Of a stretch of DNA of 64,000 nucleotides, positions 45,136 through 55,498 are shown one piece after another. The stretch lies in contig CANTUR010000111.1 in assembly GCA_947683625.1 (NCBI GenBank), positions 124,001-188,000 of the forward strand. The letters run 5' to 3'. The notes beneath the pieces are model-generated. The model made no database searches, was not told the DNA's origin, and saw only the letters and a list, made by a program, of their open reading frames with translations. The first letter of the stretch is position 1; each line of letters opens with the position of its first letter. The translations under genes were made by a program, and so were the position numbers. The stretch comes from Mallotus nudiflorus (taxonomy: Eukaryota; Streptophyta; Magnoliopsida; Malpighiales; Euphorbiaceae).

Positions 45136-46447
45136 TGATGGGTTTTCGCAAGTATATGGATTCATACAAGTAGAAATTAAATATCGATCCTACAGAGATT
45201 GCAGATTGACTACAGTGATACTTGTTGTGTTTGTTTATTTAAACAATGAAAAAGAGTATTTTAAATTAAACTAAGACAAAACACAAAATATCATAATGAA
45301 ATAACAATCACTTTAGAGAGCTAGGGTTCTTATTACCAATTCAACCTTTATTTAAGATCAATTAACTGCTATGCCATACCTAACCTTAATCCAGTTTGAG
45401 GGTTTCTCAAGAATCATAGGCTTTCCTCCTAAGACAACCCTATGATTAACCAAGTAAATTGACGTTCTTATATTTAAAGCTCTCACCTACTAAGTGTTCG
45501 GTTAACCCAGTTTAAGAACCAATCCTTAATCAATATTAGTTGTTTAAGTGTTTCTCAACTAAGAAAGCATCTAACATGTTATTGTTTAAATTCAATACAA
45601 CCCATCTCTTAATTAAGTTTTATTGTGTCTATTCAATCAAAGGATGATTAATCCTAAAAAGACATTAAGTTTAATAACAACTAAAGGATCCGGATTAATG
45701 GCTTAGATTTAATTATTATTAGCCCATGGTTGAGTTGTAACAAGAACCCTAACTAAGAATTTAGCTACTCATATTAATTCTAAGAGACAAAGAAGAAGAA
45801 TAAAAGAAAATAGACATCATCATTAGATCAAAATTAAGAACGAATAAACATAATTAAATAGAAGAAACCCCCTATTCAATAGGAAGCTTGATGTTATTCA
45901 ATTCTTATTCTCAAATCTCCAAAACTAACATAAGCAAGAAAAATCCTTGTTCTCTCCAAAACTGCTCTAAGAAAATGTATATCAAAAATTGATGAAATAT
46001 CCTCCTCCTTTAATTCTGGTGGCTACCCTCTTATAAAACCCTAATTACCAGCCCTAGGGTTACAGCCATGTGAAATCTCCATCTTGTCTTTCATGAGTCA
46101 GCAATTAAATTTGACTCCAAATTTCCTAATCACCAGGTCGCACGGTCGTGTGCATTTTATGCATGGTCGTGCACCTCACTTCTTTAACATTTTAGCATAT
46201 CGACCTCCATTGATTTTTGGGCCCAATTCAAGTGCCCACAGCACCCATGTAACCTTCCTCTACTATTCTTTGACTTCCCTAAATACATAAAAATCAACCA
46301 ACTAATACATAAAAATAAATAAACACATAAGATGCATTAAGTACTCAACTAAATAAAAATTGAATAAAAGAAACACAAACTTAACTGAAATTGCATCCAA
46401 TCCTAACACAAAGACTACTTAAAATAATGCATTTTTCACACTCATCA
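45136..46447 (-). repeat. 5' LTR of Athila F
   Basis: This 1312-bp LTR (TGATGGGTTTTCGCAAG...CACACTCATCA on the + strand) is closely similar to 33441-34759. The palindromic module at about 46135-46185 is better preserved here (GGTCGCACGGTCGTGTGC, GCATGGTCGTGCACC). Confidence 0.93.
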
Positions 46448-46730
46448 ACTTCCTCTGCTCAGTATAGTCTATGGCATCCTCTCCTTGTAAGGCATGATCG
46501 AGCTCATTTCCCTCTAACTCATGCGCTTAAAAGATATTTAGGGAGGAGCAAAAGGTGGATGCCTCACTCAAGCACCTGATTGCCACTGATGTATCCTCTC
46601 CCTGAGGAATAAAACTTTACAATCAAGGCCTCAGAGTAGAACCCTCTTCCTGGATAGAGGGATAGAGCAAACAATGGCCTATGTCCACCTAACCTGAGGG
46701 CCCTATAAGTTTGGGCATAACTGTAAGAAT

Positions 46731-46795
46731 AAATAAATAAGTGAATTCGATTAATGAGTTTATTGCTAATCTCAATTACATTTGTAGGTGCATAC
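46731..46795 (-). other. Candidate GT-AG intron 3 of antisense PMD gene
   Basis: Donor GATGAG/GTATGC at 46795 and acceptor TTATTCTTACAG/TTATG at 46731, minus strand, 65 bp with a T-rich end. It is short for a plant intron but has both consensus ends. Confidence 0.5.
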
Positions 46796-46954
46796 CTCAT
46801 CATAAATGAGCATGTTCAGTTGCTCACAGTGGATATGAACATGAGCTATAGGCCTCCTCTAAGCCCGGCTGGGACCCCAGCTCGCCATCATAGGGAAAGG
46901 AGTGTCAATGACCTTAGTGATCCCCACTATAAACTCCAACTCAAAAGTCCAATC

Positions 46955-47070
46955 CTATAAGAGAAATAAGGGGTTATTAGTAAGATCGAATAGTAATAGT
47001 TGCAATGGAATATAAAGGGAGAAAGAGAAAGTAAAATGCCAGTATGGCATGCCAAAAATCATAAAGTCAC
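46955..47070 (-). other. Candidate GT-AG intron 2 of antisense PMD gene
   Basis: Donor GGAGCTAG/GTGACT at 47070 and acceptor ATTTCTCTTATAG/GATT at 46955, minus strand, 116 bp. It follows the end of the conserved mobile-domain block directly. Confidence 0.6.
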
Positions 47071-47734
47071 CTAGCTCCGCGTACCAGCTCATCCATGCTC
47101 CTGTAAAGATAAGCTAAGGCATAGTTGCCCCAATCATAAGTCACCACTAAATCTATGTCCCTCAGAGGCATCAAGAAGCTCAAGTCCATAGAGCTGGCTA
47201 TATTCATGAAGAGAGTAGTGCCCAATAGGTAAATAAGGAAAGCGTGCACTACCTGATCAATCTGAACGGGTGTAATGGCTGACTCAACTTTAAAATGGGT
47301 GTAAAAGCTCCTAATTGACTCAAGCTTCACTATATGTGTCCCCCTCATGTTTGGGACCATCCTAAGTAGATGCTCAATGAAAGCGAGATGGTCAAAAGAT
47401 AGCTAGTGGAGGATAGCATCAAAAGGAACAAAATCCCCTGCGTAAGCGATGCTAGTAACTACAGCGAAGGCCATCGGGTCCAGAGTGAACTCCCCAACCA
47501 TAAGATGAAAGGTGTGGGTGGTGTCAGACCACCTCTCTATCAAGGCATTCAAGGGCTGATAGTTTATATGCCCCTGCTGTGCTAGGAGTGCTAAGATAAA
47601 ATGGAGAACCTAGTATCATAAATCTGAGTCTATACGACCTCAGAAAGCTCATCATACCAGATGTGTGCACTGCTAAATTTCCTAACACCCTTAAGGGCGT
47701 GGGCATCAAGCTAAGGGAGTAAAATCATCATTTT

Positions 47735-48118
47735 CTGTAATAAAAAATCAAAAATTTTCTAAGTCCTGTTGTTGGGATGATGCCTCTATAGAAGAGGCAA
47801 ACACCTCAGTGATGAGGCATTGCCTCTTTACATAAAGGCAATTGCCTCATTGAGAGAGTCAAAGAGGTGAACACCTCTCCATAAAGAAGTGATTGCCTAA
47901 TCAAAGAGGCAATCAACTCATCGAAGAGGCAATCACCTTATCGAAGAGTCATCGCCTCTTCATGTCCGCAATCTGATAGGATAATTTGAAATTTAATTTT
48001 TTATTAAGAAAATTCAATTTCTTTTAGTTACATTCATAAATATATGTATATGAACAATAACCCAATGATATTTGATGATATTTTCAGAAAAAAAAAATTG
48101 AAGAAATTGAGTACTAAC
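47735..48118 (-). other. Candidate GT-AG intron 1 of antisense PMD gene, filled with GAGGCAAT/ATTGCCTC modules
   Basis: Donor ACTAGAGAG/GTTAGT at 48118 and acceptor TTTTTTATTACAG/AAAATG at 47735, 384 bp. The part at 47765-47965 contains about a dozen copies of self-complementary words such as AGAGGCAATCACC, GGCAATTGCCTC and GAGGTGAACACCTC, the same module family as in C's LTRs. Confidence 0.65.
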
Positions 48119-48268
48119 CTCTCTAGTGGCCATGTCGTAGATATAAGATCGCACGTCCGCAAACAAGGGGATCTCGTCTCTAATATTAAGCCCAAAACTC
48201 TAAGAGGGATGCACTGTAGGTGTCAATAGGTCCCACATAGGCAAATATGGGGTCCGTGTGGCATCCAT

Positions 48269-48570
48269 GTCAAAGAATAAAGAGAATAAAAGAGAAAGAG
48301 AAAGGAAAGGAAAAGAGAAAATGGAGAGAATTGAAAAGGTGAAAGTGACCCTTGGAAAAGAAAAGTGAGAATTTATATGGTTAGAGTGAAGGAGAAAGAT
48401 TGAAAGAAAAGAAGATGAGGAGAAGAGGGTGAAGCCCACTTGATGAAATAAAGCACCAAATGGCCTAAGGCCCACTAAAAAAAAAAAGAAAATAATAATT
48501 TTTTGCATCAATTCTTGGTGTACCCTAAAATCAATCTTTGGACAAAAATGATATGATTAAAGCATTAGAA
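48269..48570. other. Region upstream of the antisense PMD gene
   Basis: Purine-rich on the + strand (GAAAGGAAAAGAGAAAAT-like), so a CT-rich tract lies just upstream of the ATG at 48268 on the minus strand. This is where a plant promoter and 5' leader would sit; CT-rich leaders are common in plant genes. No TATA box is assigned. The 103-codon frame 48200-48511 is mostly this tract plus exon 1. Confidence 0.45.
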
Positions 48571-48780
48571 AGAACAAGCATCTAGTTGGGTTTGAATCCC
48601 CAAAGTACATAGAAGAACAAGTCTCTAGTTAGGTTTGAATCCCCAAAGTGCATAAAAGAACAAGCATCTGGTCGGGTTTGAATCTTGAAGTGCATAAAAG
48701 AACAAGCATCTAGTTAGGTTTGAATCCCGAAGTGCACATCTTAGGAGGTGTTTGGTTGGGGTTGAATCCTTGAAGTGCAT
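48571..48780 (+). repeat. 43-bp tandem repeat before the 3' LTR of element C
   Basis: Five units of 42-43 bp, each with AGAACAAGCATCTAGTT and GGTTTGAATCCC blocks (landmarks at 48571, 48614, 48657, 48699 and about 48741). The last is diverged. Confidence 0.9.
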
Positions 48781-49207
48781 TCTTCTTTTACTGAGTAACT
48801 CTCAGGCTAGGAAAACCTGAGTTTTACACTAAACTATAATGAGTAACTGATTGGGCTTGGAAAACCCGAGGAACACAGTTACGTTTCATCTCTTTTTACT
48901 AAGTTGAGGTTGGGCCATGCTCAAGATTCATGCCAAACTATAATAAGTAATTGATCAGACCAGGAAAGCCTAAGGAACACGGTTATGTTTCATCTCTCCT
49001 ATTGAGTGACTTGTCGAGCCAGGAAAATATGGGAATCTTGCTAAATTTGTAATGAGTAGCTGATCGAGTTAGCTTAACCTAAGGATAATAGCTAAGTTTC
49101 TCTTCTATTTCTACTGAGTGAAGATTGGGCCATGCTTGAGATTCATGACAAAATTATTAATGAGTGGTTGATCAAGCCAAGAAAACTCGAGGAACACGGT
49201 CATGTTT
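48781..49207 (+). repeat. 105-bp tandem repeat before the 3' LTR of element C
   Basis: About four units of 104-109 bp, each with GAGTAACTGAT(T/C)GGGC-like and AGGAACAC(A/G)GTTA(C/T)GTTTC blocks (GTTTC landmarks at about 48883, 48987, 49096 and 49204). It follows the 43-bp array directly, so the element carries two unrelated arrays in its 3' untranslated region. Confidence 0.85.
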
Positions 49208-49360
49208 TGAAGATGAAGTTTGACCTTTTGGGTTTGAAGTCCTAAGGCTAATGGCCTGAGTGAAGCTTGCAGGTCAAGTATATCATTCTTACTCTTTATT
49301 ATTTGATGTGCATGTTGCTTTTTTGAAAAATTATTTTTAAAAAATTTGATTTTTTGAAAT

Positions 49361-49375
49361 ACCAAAGGGGAAAAC
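49361..49375 (+). promoter_or_regulatory. Polypurine tract of element C
   Basis: CCAAAGGGGAAAAC directly precedes the 3' LTR (first base 49376). It is the expected primer for plus-strand DNA synthesis. Confidence 0.85.
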
Positions 49376-51368
49376 TATGGACACTATCAGTTTGATCAAC
49401 CTGCAATGAAAGCCTAATAATGAGAAAGTTTGAGTTTTGGATGCAAGGGGAGCCTAAGACTTCTCTAAAATCATCTCTGAAAGCCCAAACGCCAAGCCAA
49501 GCCAAAACACTAAAACCAAGCCCACAAATACCATATACAAGCCTAAAACACTAAGCCTGAGCCTAGCCCATTACCTCTTGAGCTAGGGCCCTGACCTGGC
49601 CCAAGTGAAGAGGCGATCACCTCAATGAAGAGGTGACACCTCTTCACCAGATGCATTGGTAAGGCAATGCCTCATCGAAAAGGCACTGCTTGTTCATACC
49701 CATTCTTTATAGCATTAAATGCCATTAATAGTAGTGGTTAAAAGCCCACCTGCTAAGATTTGGTCATTTTTTAACGTAAAAGAAAAGGGAAAAAGGTAGG
49801 AGAGAGCCTAAGGAATGAAAAAAGGCAATAGGAGAGGGTGAGGATGGATTTTTGGGAATTTAAAAAAGGAGGAAGGTCTTTAAAAGGGAATGTGGGGGCA
49901 AAGTGTGAGAGGTTGGCATAAAGGTTGCCTAGTTGTTGAAAAAAATAAGGGGAATTAGGAAAAATGTCTAGAAAAAAAGAGAAAAAAAAGAGACAAAGAT
50001 AAAAGAAAAGAAAGAAAGGAGAAAGAAGAAGGGAAAGGGACTCTTGAAGCTTAAGGGACTTGATTCTTGAGAAGAAGAGGGGACCTCCTTACATTCAAGG
50101 CCACTCCTCCATCAACCAAGCTCTGAGGGCTTAGTTAGGAGCATTAGCTCATCAAAGAAAATGAGTCCCCTCATTTCTAAGTTTTGAACTCTTTATCTTC
50201 ATTATAAGTGTTGATTTATTATTCTTTTGTGTGTTTTCTTGAACCATATTACTTATTTAAAGTTATAGAGAAGCATGGTTGCATGAGATATTCAATATTG
50301 ATTATTGGTACTTGTATATTGGTGTCTGTTTCTCATTTACATGCTTAATTATCACATTTTTTAGGATTTAAGAAATGTAGGTCATGCTTGCCTCTGTTGA
50401 TGATCCGAGACCTCTTTATAGAGGCATCGCCTCTTTATGAGGAGGTAACAAGATGTCATCTCCTGGTCAAGAGGCATCGCCCCTTTAATAGAATCCTACT
50501 TGTTCCTAGCTTTATTTTCAACTAGTATTTTGCATGTTTGACATGATTTTTGTTTTAATTTATTATATTTCTTAAGAATATCCATGATTCCTATGTTGAT
50601 CGATATTGTTCCCATGTTATTTCCTTTTTTGTGTGATTTAGTGGACTATTTTATGAGTTTATTATCATTTATTTTTGTGCATACTATTTATTGATAATTT
50701 GTAAATATTATTGTTGTTGTTGTATGGAATTAACTTGTATATGTTGTAGGAATTATTTGGTGAGTTTAAATCACTAGACGTTTGCTTTATTTATCCTTTT
50801 TTAGAGTACTAATTTGTATAATTAATTTATTTATTTTTGGTTTATGGATGGTTTATATTTAGTATTTTTATGCTTATTTACACCCAAAAAATTGCAATCC
50901 TTAATCCCTTTCCCCTTTTTTATTTGGAATGAATGGTTATAAATTATTTTTATTTCTTTTACTTATTTATTTGTGATTGAATGCTAGGGATATAAGCATT
51001 AAATGGGACTAATGTGAAAACTTGGAATAAAATATAAAATTAGAAACCAATCGCAATTTGTATGTTAATAAGGAAATAATTTAATAATCAAAGGTAATAA
51101 AATGCAAAACACACACGGAGGCCAACCACAAGGTTGGGTGAGCATTACAAAAGCCCATACCCAGTTTCTTAACCTAATCTCTTATGACGGCTTCTAGGAA
51201 CCTCCGTGAAATCTAGTTGTTGTATAATGTGTCCTGACTTTCATCCAAGTGGCAACTCCATCTACATTTTGAGCCCTAAGCCCACTATGTATTTCCTAAT
51301 GAGCCCCAAGCTCGCATAGTGCCATGGTCACCAACACTTAGGCATGTGACTAAACCTTGCTGCCTATA
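49376..51368 (+). repeat. 3' LTR of element C
   Basis: This 1993-bp LTR begins TATGGACACTATCAG (TG changed to TA) and ends GCCTATA, followed by the target copy CTTCC. It retains a segment of about 150 bp (50990-51140) that is missing from the 5' LTR. GAGG/CCTC modules lie at 49610-49700 and 50390-50490. Confidence 0.93.
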
Positions 51369-52365
51369 CTTCCCCACATATTCTAGATAAACTCAATCCA
51401 TGTTTAGCAAATAAAGATTCCAATGTTGTTTTCAATAAAAGAGTAGTTGTATTAGAAACATGAATAAGACTAAGAAAATGTTTAATAACACATCATTTCT
51501 TATTTAAAAAATGCAAAACAACTGCCATCTACTTTTTAACTAATATGTCCCTAGATCATCAATCAATACAATAAAAAAATCACCTCCAAGTTCATCAATA
51601 ATAGCACGAGTAGTCTCACTAGTAATTGCACAAGCAATATCTTTTTTGATTTTATAAGCAACCAATTTCAAATTGCCAGGAGTAGTTTCAAACACTTTAA
51701 TAAGAGATTCATTATGAGTAATAAGAAACTTTACTAACTCATGAAAATTTCCTAGTTTTGATAAACGCTCAGATTCCCTATGACCTCAAAAAGCCAAACC
51801 TTGGCAGAAAAGAAATTGAGCATAATCAATTACTATAGTTAATTGTGTATGATATTCTTGTTTATCTTTATCAGACTAATGATCTATAGTAACTTTAATA
51901 TGTTTCTTTAGATTTAATAATGATTAACAATTCATATAAGATTGATTATGAATGCTATTAGGACTAACACTAATATAAGCTTGTAATCTATCCTTCTTTT
52001 TCCAAATTGAAAATCCCTCAGTAATGAAAGAATGACCACCTCCTTTCTCTCCAAACTTAACTTTCATCAGATAACAACATAAACAATAAACAACATCTTT
52101 TAATATGTTATACTCTAACCAACAACTAAACTCATTAAACTAAGAAGGATTGAACCTTTTAGTAAATAAGTTCTTTGAATTTCATCTCAAACATTAGGAT
52201 GATATGCTAAAATATTTAGTCATTGACCAATATCTACTGGAAGATTTTTCAAAAATCAATTTCTATAAATTCATTCATTAGATCTGCTTGCTTTTTTCCA
52301 TCATTAGAAATTTGAGAGGAAGAAGATTGATCTAGTGGTAATTTTCTCTTAAGAAATTTATCCAT
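51369..52365 (-). pseudogene. hAT-like transposase (TTF/DUF4371, ZMYM1-like), N-terminal part
   Basis: The frame starts at ATG 52365 (MDKFLKRKLPLDQSSSSQ), as many plant ZMYM1-like proteins do. The TTF-type zinc-finger region is at about 52140-51960 (LEYNILKDVVYCLCCYLM, GGHSFITEGFSIWKKKDRL), and DUF4371 follows (LGNFHELVKFLITHNESLIK, 51760-51700; IACAITSETTRAII, 51620). It ends at the insertion target GGAAG just before the GYNGASN motif that resumes at 24170. The left half is broken by stops and a frameshift near 52200. Such transposases cut and paste hAT-related DNA elements; no terminal repeats were found for this one. Confidence 0.85.
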
Positions 52366-52761
52366 CCTATAATGAAATAAAAAATAGTATGATTATTATT
52401 TCAATATGAAATTTTTTTATTACATGTAAACACCCACAAAAGATATATAAATACAACAATTTGACAATAGCTTATAAAGTATTGATAGAAGAAAAATTCA
52501 CAAAACTAACCTGATTAAATAGACAAAGAATAATGACTTGAAAATTGAAAGGAATTGAATAGAAAAAAATGAATTAAAAAGTGTCATCATAATGTTGCTT
52601 TTTTTTTAATGAAGTCATTATTGTGTTTTTGAATGTTTGAGTGGCAGCAAACTTCTTGTGAAGTTGTAAAAGTGAAAAATAAGGTTTTGTTTTTATTTCA
52701 AATAAAAGAGCCATAGGCCCTAAAAAAATGTAATTTCAGTTTAAGTGGGGGGCAACAAGTT
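52366..52761. other. Upstream region of the hAT-like pseudogene
   Basis: AT-rich DNA with no frame. It may hold the 5' untranslated region and left end of the DNA transposon, but no terminal inverted repeat was identified. Confidence 0.4.
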
Positions 52762-53655
52762 AAAATAATAATTTTCATGAACTTTAAGTTAATTATCAAT
52801 TAAATCCTTTTTTTTAAGTCATTTTAATTAGCTCCTTCAATTTTATGAATTGTGCCAATTCTATCCAATTTTATGTGAAGGACTTAATTGCATTTAAATA
52901 TTACTTTTATGTACATGTAAAATAAATTTAATACTTACTAAATTTTTTATCCTCTTTTTCTTATGGAAAAATAACATGTAAGAAGATGTTTTTGAATTCT
53001 AATTTTTTCACTCTTGACATAAATTTTAAAATTAATTTTTAAATATTTCATAAATTTTTAATTTTTCACTAAATCCTTAAAATTTTCCTTTAAAATTTAC
53101 TTCTCAACTTTCAACCACATCATTTAGAAATTTTTCTAATAGAGGTGAAACCAAAAAAGTATTAGATAAAAAAAAAAGAGAGAATTTTGAGATAATGAAA
53201 ATATTAGTCAATGATATAAAAATATTTAGTATTTCTGAAAAATATGAAAAAATTAAAAAATTAAAATTTTATTATTATTTATAGTGATGGTTAAAAGTGC
53301 TTACTTTTATTTATTTTTATTTTTTAAAATATTAGTCTATATAATAAATTGATTTTCAATTTATTACTTTTGCTTATTATTTTTAATTAATACTTAAAAA
53401 GTTAAATTTTTATGCAAAAATTTTAAAATTAATTTTAAATTTATTTCAAAAAATGTTAAAATTATAACTTGCAAATAATTTTCAAATTTTATTTTTCTCA
53501 GAAAGGAATTTTTAAAATTACAATTAAATCATTTACATAAAATTGGAGTGAATTGATATTGTTTATAAAGTCGAAGGAGCAAATTAGAATGACTTTGAAA
53601 ATAGGATTTAATTGATAATTGGCTTAAAGTTGAGGATAGAATGCATTATTTTTCC
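52762..53655. mobile_element. Long-TIR inverted-repeat DNA element, about 890 bp
   Basis: The left about 130 bp (landmarks AATTATCAATTAAATCC at 52790 and AATTTTATGTGAAGGA near 52870) is the reverse complement of the right about 130 bp (AATTGGAGTGAATT near 53540 and GATTTAATTGATAATTGG near 53610). The centre is very AT-rich and has no transposase. It resembles MULE-type or foldback non-autonomous elements. The exact ends and any 9-bp duplication are uncertain. Confidence 0.75.
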
Positions 53656-53977
53656 TAAAAAAGAATTCATATGAACCAATTATAAAAGGACAAGTAGGAC
53701 AATTGCCCCAGTTGCCCTAACTACATTCAAAACTATATATATATATATAATTTTAAAAAAACATATAAATGTTCTTTCAATAATTTTTACCTCAACTATA
53801 TATTTTATATGCTTAAAAAAATTATAAAATATAAAAACATTATTTTATTATTAACATTACTAATATTATTGTCATTATTTATTCATATTATTTTATAAAT
53901 AAACTATATATTTTAAGAAAATATGAAAAATAATTATTGAATACACTATTAGAAATACTATAATAAGCAACTACCCA
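53656..53977. other. AT-rich spacer
   Basis: Includes a short (AT)n run at about 53733-53750. No other content is recognised. Confidence 0.4.
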
Positions 53978-53989
53978 TAAAGGTGTAAA

Positions 53990-54390
53990 CAAGAGCCGCT
54001 CAGAGCTTGGCTCGTTAAAAGTTTGTTTGATCTCATTTGTTAAGTTAAACTAACAGAGTCCAACCATAATTTTAATACTTGAAAGATAAACAATTAGAGC
54101 TCAAACACCTTAAAGCTTGTCTCATTAAAGCTCGTAAATAGAATCGTTAATATGTTCATGAGCCATCTTGTGAATAAGCACGCGATTAGGCTCATTTAGG
54201 ATGTTCGTGAATAGGCTCATGAACAAACTTGCAAACGGGCTTGCTTACGATGTTTGTGAATAGGTTTTTGAACATGCTCAGTTAGGATGTTTATGAACAT
54301 GCTCGTTTAAGATGTTCGTGGATAGGCTTATGAATAAGCTCGTGAACAGGCTCATTTAGAAAGCTCATGAACAAGCTCGTGAGCATACTC
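53990..54390. repeat. GCTCGTGAACA-type subterminal repeats
   Basis: About ten irregular copies of (A/G)GGCTC(A/G)TGAACA(A/G)GCTCGT and AGGATGTTCGTGAATAGGCT words are spaced roughly every 20-40 bp. The complementary set lies at 55510-55750. Subterminal repeats of this kind are typical binding sites for hAT transposases. Confidence 0.7.
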
Positions 54391-55426
54391 ATTTATATAA
54401 TTTTAGTATCATTTAATTGTAATGCGTATTAAGAATAATTTTAAATAAATATAAAAATTTATCGAATATTATTATTTATTTATTTATAATAATTTTAACT
54501 ACACAATGTAATTGTAAGAAAAATTACATATTTGTAACATAAATTAGTATTAATATCAATGGTTAGTATTAAATAAATTACATAATTTTAATGTATATTA
54601 TTATAAATATTAAGTAAATGGGGTTAAAAATGATTAACTGTCCTCACCGCCATCACAACACCATTAACGAAAGGTATATCTTCCTCTTCCTTTACTCTTT
54701 TTATTACCACAAATTTTCACTTAGATATCTTCTTTATTTTTACTCTTTTTTCTTCTCTGACTCTACTAGATGTAGATTTTGTTCACTGTCACTTCACTGC
54801 CATCATCAGCATCTTCTTCTTCTTCTCTTGATTCTTCATCTCATTCTTCTTCTTCTCATGGTTTGTTGCATCTTGCCTATGATTATTGAAGCAGCCTCCA
54901 TCTCACCACCTCCCATGATTTAGTATCCTTTTCTCTTGAAAATATTTGGTATAATTGGCATAAAATAAATAAATAAATAATATTCAGTAATGAATACAAA
55001 CAAATAATTATTATAAGCTATAGAGCTTATTTTTTAAAATATATATAGGCTTTTTCTTTGCCTGTGTTTCTATTTTGCTTTGAGTTATAAATTATGTCAC
55101 CTCACAACCTTCTTATTTCTAGATTCACTTCATCTCATAGCCTTTTTGTTCTTTGTTAATTTCTGTTTCAATCTCAAGGGAATTTAAATTTCTAATCAGA
55201 GATTCTAGATATGTGCACTATGTTCTCCCGTTCTTTAGTTTCATCATCAATCAAGTGTGACAATAATAAATGTTCCTATTTGGATGTTTATGATCAAATA
55301 TTGATGTTTTCCATCCCTAAGGCTAATGTTTTCATGCTTCTTTATATATTTTAGATTTGGATGAGTGTAATAATATTTGTTCTTAGATGACTGTAGGATT
55401 ATTGTTTATTTATTTTATTACTTTGG

Positions 55427-55429
<3 letters not shown>

Positions 55430-55496
<67 letters not shown>
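55430..55496. repeat. (AT)n microsatellite
   Basis: An uninterrupted AT dinucleotide run of about 33 repeats inside the candidate hAT-like element. Confidence 0.97.

Positions 55497-55498
<2 letters not shown>

Larger units (their letters stand above)
33441..46447 (-). mobile_element. Athila-type gypsy element F, full length
   Basis: This 13.0-kb Ty3/gypsy element on the minus strand has LTRs at 33441-34759 and 45136-46447, a tRNA-Asp-type primer site (45112-45129), gag (about 43300-44980), protease (42650-43233), RT (41300-42640), RNase H (40970-41240), integrase (39608-40720), and two env-position frames (37704-38786 and 35690-36848). Gag and protease signatures are those of the Athila lineage. 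The two LTRs differ by several percent and the coding region has many stops, so it is not young, though it is the youngest layer in this nest. It disrupts the antisense PMD gene of element C. Confidence 0.93.
46453..48268 (-). pseudogene. Antisense gene 1 of element C: plant mobile domain protein
   Basis: On the strand opposite to element C's gag-pol, a gene-like series of coding blocks starts at ATG 48268 (MDATRTPYLPMWDLLTP). Exon 1 runs to 48119. Exon 2 (47734-47071) carries the plant mobile domain: LNALIERWSDTTHTFHL and VGEFTLDPMAFAV at 47560-47460, VHAFLIYLLGTTLFMN (47240) and DLVVTYDWGNYALAYLYRSM (47140-47080), the tightest match to PMD/phosphatase-7-long-form-like proteins. Exons at 46954-46796 and 46730-46453 follow, and after Athila F the gene continues at 33435-32605. 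Three candidate GT-AG introns lie in this part. Stops and a frameshift near 47590 show decay. The gene's cellular role is unknown; PMD proteins occur both in plant genes and in transposons. Confidence 0.72.
24176..51368 (+). mobile_element. Gypsy element C (Tat/Ogre type) with antisense genes, hosting Athila F
   Basis: This Ty3/gypsy element is about 14.2 kb without the nested Athila. Its order is 5' LTR (24176-26008), primer site, leader with a small frame, gag (26879-28360), the end of RNase H and a second RNase H (28400-29130), integrase (29330-30475), two antisense genes, tandem repeats (48571-49207), polypurine tract and 3' LTR (49376-51368). Two RNase H domains before integrase, Tat-type gag, and repeats before the 3' LTR place it in the Tat/Ogre group. 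RT and protease are deleted. It inserted in a hAT-like transposase and was later hit by Athila F. Confidence 0.9.

Noticed and set aside
54618..54923. 101-codon frame as a host gene
   Set aside because: It is Leu/His/Ser-rich, low-complexity, inside a repeat element, with no recognisable domain.
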